Assembly (NCBI GenBank): GCA_030828465.1
Contig: JAURCL010000011.1
Coordinates: 1 to 47,984 of the forward strand
DNA: 47,984 nt
Source: Acidimicrobiales bacterium
Lineage (GTDB): Bacteria > Actinomycetota > Acidimicrobiia > Acidimicrobiales > Ilumatobacteraceae
Reading direction: 5' to 3'
This document shows positions 35,530 to 44,415 of the stretch, piece after piece. Under the pieces are notes generated by a model. The model was not told the DNA's origin and made no database searches. It was given only the letters and a program-made list of their open reading frames with translations. The position numbers and the translations under genes were made by a program. Position 1 is the first letter of the stretch; the number at the start of each line of letters is the position of its first letter.

Positions 35530-37899
35530 GTGAAGATCCTGCTCTCCTGGCTCAACACCTTCGCGGAGTTTGCCGATCCGTCCGACGATGACGCGGTGGC
35601 CTCAGTCGCCGCTGACCTCACCTCGCTCGGTCTCGCTGTGGAGGAGGCAGTCCCGCTCGGTCACGGTGTCGAGGGGGTGGTCTCCGCGAGAGTGCTCCGA
35701 GTCGAGACCCATCCCGATGCCGCGAAGGTACGTCGGGTGTGGGTCGACGCTGGCGATGGGGCGGAACGTCATGTGTGGTGCGGAGCCTCAAATATGTCGG
35801 AGGGCGACCTCGTACCACTCGCGACCCTCGGCACAGCGATGCCCGACGGGCGCCTCATCGAGCGGCGCGGGATCCTCGGCATCGACTCCGAGGGAATGCT
35901 GTGCTCCGGGGCTGAACTCGGTGTCGATGACGACGGCTCAGGGATCCTGCTGCTCGACCCGGCGGCCGGGCCGGGCCAGCCGTACACGGCGGTGCTCGGT
36001 CTCGAGCCCGATGTCCTGTTCGATCTCGATGTCACGCGCAACCGCCCCGATTGCTGGAGTCACCTCGGTGTCGCGCGAGACCTCGCGGGCCGGCGGGGTC
36101 TCGCCCTGCGTCCCATCCCGGAGGGGGCGCGACGCGGGGGTGCTGAGCGTTCGGTACCGGTCGAGCTCGTGGCGGGGGATCGCTGCGGTCGTTTCACCAC
36201 GACGGTGCTCTCAGGGGTGACGGTCACGCAGAGCCCGGCGTGGATGCGCCGACGGCTCGCATCGGCGGGGATGCGGTCCATCAACAACGTGGTTGACGTG
36301 TCAAACATGGTCATGCTTGAGCTCGGTCAACCGAACCACGCCTACGATCTCGACCGGCTCGGGGGCGGAGCTCTCCGGGTCCGTCTCGCCGCTGACGGTG
36401 AGTCCTTCGTGACCCTCGACGGCGTTGAGCGAACGCTTGGCGGTTCCGACCTGTTGATCTGCGACGGTGATGACCGCCCGGTCGGTCTCGGTGGGGTCAT
36501 GGGCGGTCTCGACAGCGAGATCTCCGAGGCGACGACCACCGTCGCACTCGAGACGGCCTGGTTCTCCCCCCGTGGGGTGATGGAGACGGCCGCTCGGTAT
36601 TCGCTGCGGAGCGAGGCGTCCGCGCGTTACGAGCGCGGCGTTGATCCGTACGTGATCGACCGGTCGATCGACCGCTTCGTTGAACTCCTGTCGGAGTCGT
36701 GCCCCGACCTGGTCGTGCATCCGGGCACTGTGGATGTCCGCTCGGATCACCTGCCCGCCCCAAGGCGCGAGACATCACTCCGGCTCTCAGTGCTCGACCG
36801 GGTACTTGGGGTGACACTCGGCGCTGAGCGGGTCACCGAGATGTTGAAGCCGATCGGATTCGAAGCCGCGGGTTCGGAACCGGAGTTAACCGTCGCGATC
36901 CCAAGTTGGCGTCCCGATGCCAGCGAGGAAATCGACATCGTCGAGGAGGTGGCGAGGCTCCACGGATACGAGAACCTCGGACGGACAGTCCCGCGCGCCG
37001 ACGTGTTCGGCCACCTAACGCGCGCGCAGCAACGACGACGGTTGGCCCGTGAGGTGCTCGTCGGACTCGGTATCTCCGAGGCGATGCCGAATCCGTTCCT
37101 CGCTCCTGGCGATCTCGCTCGTGCTGGGCTGGAGGGCGACTATCTCTCGATCACCAACCCGCTCGCGGTCGAGGAGAGCGCCCTTCGCACCTCGCTGCGG
37201 CCGGGACTGCTCGCCGCGCTGGCCTACAACGAATCGCACCGTCGTGAAGGTGTCTCGCTCTTCGAGATCGGTCACGTCTACCCGCCGGCTGAAGCTGAAC
37301 TCCCCGCCGAGGCCGAGGTGCTCGGTGTCGTGCTCGCCGGACAGGAAGCACCAGCGGCGGTTGCCGTGTGGGATGAGATCTGCGCCGCGCTCGGGGTCGG
37401 TGCGCAACTCGACCAGTCGACCCCTGGACCTGGGATGCACCCGACCCGCTCCGCGACCCTGCGCGCAGGTCGCGACGAACTCGGTGTGGTGGGGGAGATC
37501 CACCCGACGGTGCTGTCGGAGTTCGGGGTGTCCGAGCGCGTGGCCGTGCTCGAGGTCCGACTCGATGTGCTTCTCGAGCGAGGTGAGCGGGTGTCGAGTG
37601 CATCGCCGGTTCCTCGCACGCCGAGCAGCGACCTCGATCTCGCGTTTGTTCTCGACGACACGGTGCCGGCCGAGCGCCTGACCAAGGCACTCCGACAGGC
37701 GGCCGCGAGCCGTCTGGTCTCGCTCCAGTTGTTCGACGTGTTCCGCGGGGAGTCGCTCGGGTCGGGACGGCGGAGCCTCGCCTACCGGCTGCGGTTGCAG
37801 GATCCGGGCGGGAGCCTCACGGATGCTGACATCTCCGAGATCCGGGACGCCTGCGCTGCCGGTGCGGAACGGGTCGGCGCGAGCCTTCGCACCTCGTGA
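35530..37899 (+). CDS. pheT: Phenylalanine-tRNA ligase beta subunit
   Basis: A 789-residue subunit. Domains in order: B1 with the EMAP/tRNA-binding fold (~40-155), B3/B4 editing domain (~210-395), B5 (~410-480), a catalytic-like core (~485-690) and the C-terminal FDX-ACB anticodon-binding domain (~695-789, RTPSSDLDLAFVLDD at the start). The GTG start is the only one in frame near the MKILLSWLN-type N-terminus. It abuts the convergent yqgE without a gap. Confidence 0.96.
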   Translation: MKILLSWLNTFAEFADPSDDDAVASVAADLTSLGLAVEEAVPLGHGVEGVVSARVLRVETHPDAAKVRRVWVDAGDGAERHVWCGASNMSEGDLVPLATLGTAMPDGRLIERRGILGIDSEGMLCSGAELGVDDDGSGILLLDPAAGPGQPYTAVLGLEPDVLFDLDVTRNRPDCWSHLGVARDLAGRRGLALRPIPEGARRGGAERSVPVELVAGDRCGRFTTTVLSGVTVTQSPAWMRRRLASAGMRSINNVVDVSNMVMLELGQPNHAYDLDRLGGGALRVRLAADGESFVTLDGVERTLGGSDLLICDGDDRPVGLGGVMGGLDSEISEATTTVALETAWFSPRGVMETAARYSLRSEASARYERGVDPYVIDRSIDRFVELLSESCPDLVVHPGTVDVRSDHLPAPRRETSLRLSVLDRVLGVTLGAERVTEMLKPIGFEAAGSEPELTVAIPSWRPDASEEIDIVEEVARLHGYENLGRTVPRADVFGHLTRAQQRRRLAREVLVGLGISEAMPNPFLAPGDLARAGLEGDYLSITNPLAVEESALRTSLRPGLLAALAYNESHRREGVSLFEIGHVYPPAEAELPAEAEVLGVVLAGQEAPAAVAVWDEICAALGVGAQLDQSTPGPGMHPTRSATLRAGRDELGVVGEIHPTVLSEFGVSERVAVLEVRLDVLLERGERVSSASPVPRTPSSDLDLAFVLDDTVPAERLTKALRQAAASRLVSLQLFDVFRGESLGSGRRSLAYRLRLQDPGGSLTDADISEIRDACAAGAERVGASLRTS

Positions 37900-38451
37900 T
37901 CAGTTCGCGCTGAGGTCGTCGGGCACGCTCGCGAGCCAGGCGAGACGGCCGGTCTGCCGGGCGAGAACCCGCCGCCAGAGCGTGTCGGGAGTCGGGTCGA
38001 CGAGGTCGTTGTCGTTCGCGTCGGCGACGATCCAGGCGCCCGAGGCGATCTCGCCGTCGAGTTGACCTGGGCCCCAGCCCGAGTAGCCGGAGAAGACCCG
38101 AAGGCCTCGGAGCTCGGCGGTGAGGAGAGTGGGGTCGGAGGACAGGTCGACCGAGCGCACCCGTCCGACGATGAGCTGCTCCTGGTCGGTTCCGTCTCGG
38201 GCGAGTCCGAGCGCCAGCAGGGCCTCGGGAGCGACTGGGCCACCTCGGAAGAGGACGGTGGGCTCTGCGAGTAGTTGAGTCCAACGATCCAGCGCCTCCG
38301 GGAGCGTCGCATCATCGGGGCGGTTCAAGATGACGCCGACCGCACCCGCGTGGTCGTGATCGACCACGTAGACGACCGCTCGGTCGAAGTTCGGGTCAAC
38401 GAGAGGTGGGGTGGCCACCAACAACCGTCCCGCCGTCGAAACCGGAGCCAT
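37900..38451 (-). CDS. YqgE/AlgH family protein (UPF0301)
   Basis: A 183-residue member of the YqgE/AlgH family, whose biochemical function is not settled. GRLLVATPPLVDPNFDRAVVYVVDHD at the start, VILNRP, FRGGPV and FSGYSGWGPGQLDGEI are the family signatures. The open frame extends to 38685 over argC; ATG 38451 is chosen because it precedes the conserved start. CAGACT lies 6 nt upstream. Divergent from argC with 72 bp between the starts. Confidence 0.92.
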   Translation of the reverse strand: MAPVSTAGRLLVATPPLVDPNFDRAVVYVVDHDHAGAVGVILNRPDDATLPEALDRWTQLLAEPTVLFRGGPVAPEALLALGLARDGTDQEQLIVGRVRSVDLSSDPTLLTAELRGLRVFSGYSGWGPGQLDGEIASGAWIVADANDNDLVDPTPDTLWRRVLARQTGRLAWLASVPDDLSAN

Positions 38452-38463
38452 GACGCCAGTCTG
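38452..38463 (-). promoter_or_regulatory. Weak candidate leaderless -10 (CAGACT) for yqgE
   Basis: CAGACT (38463-38458 on the - strand) with a 6-nt spacer before ATG 38451. The first position deviates from T. Confidence 0.3.
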
Positions 38464-38483
38464 CTCGGCGCGCAGGTGGATCG

Positions 38484-38523
38484 CATGTTGGATGAGTATG
38501 CGTTGATGCGTATGATCATGCGA
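38484..38523 (+). promoter_or_regulatory. argC promoter with candidate ArgR operator
   Basis: TATGAT (38511-38516) with a 7-nt spacer before ATG 38524 is a strong leaderless -10. Around it, ATGCGT occurs twice in direct orientation (38498-38503, 38506-38511), ATGCG again at 38518, and CGTATGATCATGCG (38509-38522) is nearly palindromic. This patch is much more AT-rich than its surroundings. argR is in the same operon, so the patch may be an ARG box, but it does not closely match the half-site known from mycobacteria. Confidence 0.4.
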
Positions 38524-39543
38524 ATGTTGCGCACAGCGGTCGTCGGCGCCTCGGGCTTCACCGGCGCCGAGCTCCTCCGGATCATCGATGCTCACCCCGA
38601 GCTCTCCCTCGAAGCGGCCACGGCCGACGCCTCGGTCGGCGTCTCCGTCTCGGAAATCCACCCCGCGCTCGGTGTTGCCCATCACGAGGCGGTCTTCTCA
38701 GCCGTCGATGTCGAGTCCCTCGCCGAGATGGATCTCGTGTTCCTGTGCCTTCCCCATGAAGCCTCGCTCGAACTCGTTCCGCAACTGATCGATCGAGCGG
38801 GGTGTGTCGTCGATCTCTCCGCCGCCTTCCGACTCCGGGACGCCTCGGCGTATCCGATCTACTACGGGTTCGAGCACACTCACCCCGAGCTGGTCGAGCG
38901 CGCTGTCTACGGGCTTCCTGAGGTGCATCGAGCCGAGCTCGCGGGCGCCCGCCTCATCGCTACCCCGGGCTGCTACGTGACCGCAGCAGTTCTCGCCCTC
39001 CGACCGCTGGTCGTCGCCGGGCTCATTCGTGATCGGGGGATCATCGTCGACGCCGCCAGTGGCGTGACCGGAGCCGGTCGGCGCAGCGAGCACGCCTACT
39101 CGTTCACCACCATCGACGAGAGCATGACCGCCTACGGGCTCGTCAACCATCGCCACACACCCGAGATGGAGCAGGAGATCGGCGCCGAGTTGCTCTTCAC
39201 CCCCCATCTCGTGCCCATGAAGCGGGGGATCCTTGCTACCTGCTACGCCGAGCCGGCGACCGGCGACCTCAGTGAGGACGCCGTGCTTGAAGCTCTCCGC
39301 GAGGCCTACCGAGACGAGCCGTTCGTCCGGGTGGATCGGGCGATCCCCGCCACCGGGTCCACGACGGGGAGCAACGCTGTGCACATCTCGGCGCGGCTCG
39401 ACCAGCGCACCGGCCACGTGATCGTGATCAGCGCCATCGACAACCTCGCCAAGGGAGCCTCGGGTGGGGCGGTTCAGGCGGCAAATGTTGCCCTCGGTCT
39501 CACCGAGAGCGCGGGCCTGAGCAGGATCGGAGTCGCGCCATGA
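38524..39543 (+). CDS. argC: N-acetyl-gamma-glutamyl-phosphate reductase
   Basis: A 339-residue NADPH enzyme of arginine synthesis. VVGASGFTGAELLRI is the dinucleotide fold and ATPGCYVTA holds the catalytic Cys; HRHTPEMEQE carries the catalytic His. The frame is open upstream to 38275, but ATG 38524 matches the conserved start and the leaderless promoter. First gene of argC-argB-argD-argF-argR-argH; overlaps argB by 4 bp. Confidence 0.96.
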   Translation: MLRTAVVGASGFTGAELLRIIDAHPELSLEAATADASVGVSVSEIHPALGVAHHEAVFSAVDVESLAEMDLVFLCLPHEASLELVPQLIDRAGCVVDLSAAFRLRDASAYPIYYGFEHTHPELVERAVYGLPEVHRAELAGARLIATPGCYVTAAVLALRPLVVAGLIRDRGIIVDAASGVTGAGRRSEHAYSFTTIDESMTAYGLVNHRHTPEMEQEIGAELLFTPHLVPMKRGILATCYAEPATGDLSEDAVLEALREAYRDEPFVRVDRAIPATGSTTGSNAVHISARLDQRTGHVIVISAIDNLAKGASGGAVQAANVALGLTESAGLSRIGVAP

Positions 39544-40430
39544 TCGGAGATGCCGCAGCTCGGGCAGCGACGCTCGTCGAGGCCCTGCCCTTCATCAGGC
39601 GGTTCGCCGGAAAGGTCGTGGTCGTCAAGTACGGCGGCAACGCCCTCGCGGGCACTTCAGGCCACGACGCTCTCGACGTCTTCGCCCGTGACATCGTGCT
39701 CATGCGCCTCGTCGGCATGCGACCCGTGGTGGTGCACGGTGGAGGGCCCCAGATCAGCGACCTCATGACGAAGCTCGGCAAGGAATCCGAGTTCCGCAAT
39801 GGGCTTCGGGTCACTGACGCCGAGACGGTCGACATCGCGAGGATGGTCCTCATCGGTCAGGTGAACCCGCAGATCGTCTCGGCGATCAACGTCCACGGGG
39901 ACTTCGCCGTCGGTGTCAGCGGAGAGGATGGAGGTCTGATCCGGGCGGTTGCCCGCGATCCCGACCTCGGCTACGTCGGAGACGTGGTGCGCGTCAATCC
40001 CGCCGTCCTCGATCGGCTCCTCGAGGACGAGTTCATCCCCGTCGTCGCCACGGTCGGCACCGACGAGAATGGGCAGGCGTACAACATCAACGCCGACACT
40101 GTCGCCGGAGAGGTGGCAGTCGCGCTCGGGGCGGAGAAGCTCGTCTACCTCACCGATGTCGAGGGCCTCCGACGCGATGTCGACGATGCCGGAAGTCTGA
40201 TCCGTCAAACCACCCCTGACGAACTCGACGGGCTGATCGCCGACGGCACGATCGCCGGGGGGATGATTCCCAAAGTGGCGAGCTGCGTCGATGCGGTGCG
40301 CCGCGGAGTTCGGCGCGCCCACATCCTCGACGGTCGCATCGAGCATGTGCTGCTGCTCGAGCTGCTCACCCTCGAGGGGATCGGCACGATGGTCGAGGAG
40401 ATCGGCGACGAACCCATGGAGGCACGATGA
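39540..40430 (+). CDS. argB: Acetylglutamate kinase
   Basis: A 296-residue amino-acid kinase. VVVKYGGNALAG (~24-35) and VVVHGGGPQIS bind ATP and substrate phosphates; NINADTVAGEVAVALGAEKLVYLTDVEGL is the nucleotide-binding core; GGMIPKVASC follows. An N-terminal helix (~1-20) is of the kind found in arginine-inhibited, hexameric kinases. In many actinobacteria argJ lies between argC and argB; here they overlap directly. Confidence 0.96.
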   Translation: MIGDAAARAATLVEALPFIRRFAGKVVVVKYGGNALAGTSGHDALDVFARDIVLMRLVGMRPVVVHGGGPQISDLMTKLGKESEFRNGLRVTDAETVDIARMVLIGQVNPQIVSAINVHGDFAVGVSGEDGGLIRAVARDPDLGYVGDVVRVNPAVLDRLLEDEFIPVVATVGTDENGQAYNINADTVAGEVAVALGAEKLVYLTDVEGLRRDVDDAGSLIRQTTPDELDGLIADGTIAGGMIPKVASCVDAVRRGVRRAHILDGRIEHVLLLELLTLEGIGTMVEEIGDEPMEAR

Positions 40431-41644
40431 GCGCACACGCATTCGACGTCGGGGGAGGGGAGCACTGTCCCTTTATGCCGGTTTTCGGCCCGCCGGCGCG
40501 CATGATCGTCCGCGGCTCGGGCACCGAGGTCTGGGACAGCGAAGGACGTCGACTGCTCGACTTCCTCTCCGGTATCGCAGTGGTGTCACTCGGCCACGCC
40601 AATGAGCGGGTCGCCCAGGCGATCTCCGATCAGGCACGCACCCTCGTGCACGTTTCGAACTTCTTCGCCAATCCGGTCGCCACGTCAGCGGCACAACAGA
40701 TCGATGCCCTGCTCGCTGAAGCGACCGGCCAGCACGGCCAAATCTTCTTCACCAACTCCGGTGCTGAGGCGAATGAGTGCGCAATCAAACTCGCTCGGCG
40801 CCACGGTGGCCGGGGACGTCACACGGTGGTGAGCGCTCTCGGTTCGTTCCACGGTCGGACACTCGCCACGCTCGCTGCGACCGGACAACCATCGAAGCAC
40901 GAGCCATTCCAGCCCATGCCCGAGGGATTCCGGCACGTCGCCTGGGGTGATCTGGACGCGATGACGGCAGCTGTCGATGCGTCAGTGGCGGCGGTACTCA
41001 TCGAGTCCATCCAGGGAGAGGGCGGGGTACAGCCGGCACCCGTTGGCTATCTGGAGGGGATTCGGGCGCTCTGCGACGCGACTGGCGCCCTCATGATCGT
41101 TGATGAGGTCCAGACTGGTTTCGCGAGGACCGGGCGGTGGTTCGGCTTCGAGCACGCCGGTGTCTCGCCCGATGTGGTGACGATGGCCAAGGGCATGGGG
41201 AACGGCATGCCGGTCGGTGCCTGTTGGGCGCCTAACTCGATCGCGCGCTCGTTCTCGCCCGGCGATCACGGCAGCACGTTTAGCGGCACAGCCCTCGCCA
41301 CCTCAGCGGTACTGGCCGTTATCGAGGAGATGACCCGCCTCGACGCACCGGCCCTCGCGGTTGCCGGAGGCGAGCGCATCCGACAGGCACTTGCGGATCG
41401 CCCGGGCATCGACGGTGTCCGAGGGTCCGGTCTGCTCCTCGGCGTCGAACTCGCCTCGGGTGTGGTGGCCGCCGATGTCGCCGCGGGCTGCCTCGAGTCG
41501 GGCCTGATCGTGAACGCGGTGAACGCCTCCACCATCCGTCTCGCCCCGCCGCTCACCGTGAGCGAGGCCGAGATCGACGAGGCCGCGGAGATCCTGTCGG
41601 GTGTCGTCTCTCGACTCGTCTCGGAGGGGACGTCGGATGAGTGA
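40427..41644 (+). CDS. argD: Acetylornithine aminotransferase
   Basis: A 405-residue class III PLP aminotransferase. FTNSGAEANECAIKLAR binds the cofactor phosphate, DEVQTGFARTG holds the PLP Asp, and the Schiff-base Lys is in TMAKGMGNGMP. It converts N-acetylglutamate semialdehyde to N-acetylornithine. Overlaps argB by 4 bp and argF by 8 bp. Confidence 0.95.
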   Translation: MSAHAFDVGGGEHCPFMPVFGPPARMIVRGSGTEVWDSEGRRLLDFLSGIAVVSLGHANERVAQAISDQARTLVHVSNFFANPVATSAAQQIDALLAEATGQHGQIFFTNSGAEANECAIKLARRHGGRGRHTVVSALGSFHGRTLATLAATGQPSKHEPFQPMPEGFRHVAWGDLDAMTAAVDASVAAVLIESIQGEGGVQPAPVGYLEGIRALCDATGALMIVDEVQTGFARTGRWFGFEHAGVSPDVVTMAKGMGNGMPVGACWAPNSIARSFSPGDHGSTFSGTALATSAVLAVIEEMTRLDAPALAVAGGERIRQALADRPGIDGVRGSGLLLGVELASGVVAADVAAGCLESGLIVNAVNASTIRLAPPLTVSEAEIDEAAEILSGVVSRLVSEGTSDE

Positions 41645-42545
41645 GTTAGCGGCGATGCTCGATATCACCGACCTCGGCGCCGACGGTCTCCGCCAGGTGC
41701 TCGACCTGGCGCAGTCGCCGGTCGCCGCGCTCGGACGTCCCCTCGAGGGCGAAGGTGTCGCGCTCGTATTCGAGAAACCGTCGAATCGAACCCGTCACTC
41801 GATGGAGATGGCCGTGGTGCAACTTGGTGGTCACCCGGTGTACACCCGTGGCGAGGAGGTAGGACTCGACTCCCGGGAGCCCGTGGAGGACGTGATCAGG
41901 GTGCTCGCCGGCTACCACCGGATCGTCGCGGCGAGGGTGTTCGACCACGGCCACCTCGTTCGCATGCGCGACGCCGGGGTGACCACGGTGATCAACCTGC
42001 TCTCCGACCGCTCCCATCCGATGCAAGCGCTCGCCGACGCTCTCACGATGCGCCGCGAGTTCGGTGAGCTGTCCGGTCGCGCCGTCGCGTGGGTGGGTGA
42101 CTACAACAACGTCGCTCGGTCCCTCGCTGAGGCGTCACTCCTTCTCGGAATGGAGGTTCGCCTCGCGTGCCCCTCCGGCTACCAGGCGACCGAGGCGGAA
42201 CTCGAGCGTCTCGCGGCTCTCGGCGAGGCATCCATCTCGCAGACCGATGAGCCCGGAACCGCGGTGACCGGCGCGCATGCCGTGCATACCGACACCTGGG
42301 TGTCGATGGGTCAGGAGGATGATGCGGCCGTGCGACGCGCGGCCTTCGCCGACTACACCGTCGACGCGTCGCTGATGGATCTCGCGGCTGATGACGCGAT
42401 TTTCATGCACTGCATGCCCGCCTACCGCGGTCTCGAGGTCACCGCTGAGGTGTTCGACGGGCCGAGGAGCAGGGTCATCACCCAGGCCCATGATCGGATG
42501 CACGCCGCCCGAGGTCTGCTCGCGCTGATGGCGGCGGATCGATGA
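41637..42545 (+). CDS. argF: Ornithine carbamoyltransferase (divergent subgroup)
   Basis: A 302-residue transcarbamylase. The carbamoyl-phosphate loop is EKPSNRTRHSMEMAV, where the usual STRTR is SNRTR. HPMQALAD and the ornithine motif HCMPAYRG are present. GGHPVYTRGEEVGLDSREPVEDV replaces the common segment with a GE-[ST]-D pattern. This type is one I associate with Acidimicrobiia. Position in the arg operon supports ornithine as substrate rather than an acetylated one, but the missing argJ makes this worth checking. ATG 41637 is chosen over the upstream frame. Confidence 0.9.
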   Translation: MSELAAMLDITDLGADGLRQVLDLAQSPVAALGRPLEGEGVALVFEKPSNRTRHSMEMAVVQLGGHPVYTRGEEVGLDSREPVEDVIRVLAGYHRIVAARVFDHGHLVRMRDAGVTTVINLLSDRSHPMQALADALTMRREFGELSGRAVAWVGDYNNVARSLAEASLLLGMEVRLACPSGYQATEAELERLAALGEASISQTDEPGTAVTGAHAVHTDTWVSMGQEDDAAVRRAAFADYTVDASLMDLAADDAIFMHCMPAYRGLEVTAEVFDGPRSRVITQAHDRMHAARGLLALMAADR

Positions 42546-43024
42546 GCGCGAAGGCGCGCCGGCAGCAAGCGGTCACCCGGCTCATCGAGGCGTCGGAGGT
42601 CGCGAGCCAATCCCAACTCGTCGAGCTGCTCTCGGCGGAGGGGATCTCTGCGACTCAGGCCACCGTCTCGAGGGACCTCGATGACATCGGCGCGATCAAG
42701 ATCCGTTCATCGGCGGGTCAGTCGGTCTACGCCCTGCCGGTGTTCGCCCCGGATCGCGTCGCGCCCCTCGACCAACTGAGAAGGGTGATGGGCGAGTGGG
42801 TGGCCGACGTCACCCACTCCGGGTCGATCGTTGTCGTGCGCACGCCTCCGGGTTGTGCCCACGTAGTGGCGTCCGCTCTTGACCGGAGCGGTGTTGATGG
42901 TCTCATTGGAACGGTGGCCGGGGATGACACGATGCTCTGCGTGGCATCAGAGGAAATCGGGGGCCAGCGGCTCGCTGGGGCATTGCGCGAACTGGCTGGC
43001 ATCGAGGACGGATCCTCGCGATGA
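42542..43024 (+). CDS. argR: Arginine repressor
   Basis: A 160-residue regulator. The N-terminal winged helix includes SQSQLVELLSAEGISATQATVSRDLDDIGAIKI; the C-terminal oligomerisation and arginine-binding domain has GTVAGDDTMLCV with the Asp pair that binds arginine. It is likely to control the operon from the AT-rich patch upstream of argC. Overlaps argF and argH by 4 bp each. Confidence 0.96.
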   Translation: MSAKARRQQAVTRLIEASEVASQSQLVELLSAEGISATQATVSRDLDDIGAIKIRSSAGQSVYALPVFAPDRVAPLDQLRRVMGEWVADVTHSGSIVVVRTPPGCAHVVASALDRSGVDGLIGTVAGDDTMLCVASEEIGGQRLAGALRELAGIEDGSSR

Positions 43025-44415
43025 GCACCGGATCGACGCTGTGGCACGGCCGGTTCGAGGGAGGCCCCGCCGAGGCGTTAATGGCCTATACCGTGAGCCT
43101 CCCGTTCGACCGTCGCCTCGGCCCCCAAGACGTCCGGGGCTCGAGGGCCCATGTCGCCGGTCTCGTTCGCGCGGGACTGATGACCGCTGCTGACGGCGAG
43201 GTCGTGACGGCGGCGCTCGAGCAGGTCGGGAAGGAACTGCGCGATGGCACGCTTGCGTTCCTTCCCTCTGACGAGGACATCCACACGGCGGTCGAACGTC
43301 GGGTGACTGAGCTCGCCGGAGAGGCGGGCGCGCGGCTCCACACTGCCCGCAGCCGGAACGATCAGGTGGCCACCGATCTGCGGCTATGGACCCGGGAGGC
43401 GCTCCTCGACGTAGTCGATGGTGTTCTCGCCCTCCAGGGGGTGCTGGCGTCGCGCGCGGAGGAGTCCTTCGACGTCACCCTGCCCGGCTACACGCACCTG
43501 CAGCGGGCTCAGTCGGTGTCGCTCGCCCACCACCTCATGGCGCACGCCTGGGCGCTCTCGCGCGATGTCGACCGACTGCTCTCAACCATCGAGCGGGCGG
43601 ACGTCTCGCCGCTCGGCGCGGGCGCCCTCGCCGGCACCTCCCTGCCGATCGACCCCGAGTTCACCGCCCGGGAACTCGGTTTCTCTGCGGTGTTCGAAAA
43701 CTCACTCGATGCGGTCGGCGACCGTGACTTCGTGGCCGAGGCGCTGTTCGATCTCGCCCTCCTCGGCGTGCACCTCTCGCGTATCGGTGAGGAGTGGGTG
43801 CTGTGGACCTCGGAGGAGTTCGGGTTCGCCGTGCTCGACGACGCCTACGCGACGGGCTCGTCGATGCTCCCGCAGAAGAAGAACGCCGATATTGCCGAAC
43901 TCGCGCGAGGTAAGTCAGGGCGTCTCATCGGACACCTGACGGGCCTTCTGGCGACGCTCAAAGGTCTTCCGCTCGCCTACAACCGTGACCTTCAGGAGGA
44001 CAAGGAGCCCCTCTTCGACGCCGTCGATCAGGTGGCGCTGGCGCTCGCTGCGGTGGGGGGCATGGTTGCGACCGCCCGCTTCATTCCCGAGGCGATGGAG
44101 AGGGCATCGGGGGCCGACGTGCTCGCGGCGACCGATCTCGCTGAGTTCTTGGTGCGTTCGGGTCGACCGTTCCGTGAGGCGCACGCGACCGTCGGAGCCC
44201 TGGTTCGCCGTCATCTCGCCGGTGAGGGCTCGCTCGCCGATATCGCCGCGGAGGCCCTCGGCGAGGAGGTACGAGCGTTCTTCGGAGGCGCAAACGGGGC
44301 GGCGATGAGAACCTCGAGGGGTGGGGGGTCTCCCGCGGCGGCGCGGGATCAGCATGTGCGCCTCCTGGCGCGGCTGACTGATGATCGTTCGCGGCGCGAT
44401 GGGTGGACAGTGTGA
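43021..44415 (+). CDS. argH: Argininosuccinate lyase
   Basis: A 464-residue fumarase/aspartase-superfamily enzyme that releases arginine and fumarate. LWHGRFEGGPAE at the start, HTARSRNDQVATD, GYTHLQRAQ and the signature GSSMLPQKKNADIAEL are all present. Its substrate-forming partner argG usually sits just upstream but is not in this window. Confidence 0.96.
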   Translation: MSTGSTLWHGRFEGGPAEALMAYTVSLPFDRRLGPQDVRGSRAHVAGLVRAGLMTAADGEVVTAALEQVGKELRDGTLAFLPSDEDIHTAVERRVTELAGEAGARLHTARSRNDQVATDLRLWTREALLDVVDGVLALQGVLASRAEESFDVTLPGYTHLQRAQSVSLAHHLMAHAWALSRDVDRLLSTIERADVSPLGAGALAGTSLPIDPEFTARELGFSAVFENSLDAVGDRDFVAEALFDLALLGVHLSRIGEEWVLWTSEEFGFAVLDDAYATGSSMLPQKKNADIAELARGKSGRLIGHLTGLLATLKGLPLAYNRDLQEDKEPLFDAVDQVALALAAVGGMVATARFIPEAMERASGADVLAATDLAEFLVRSGRPFREAHATVGALVRRHLAGEGSLADIAAEALGEEVRAFFGGANGAAMRTSRGGGSPAAARDQHVRLLARLTDDRSRRDGWTV

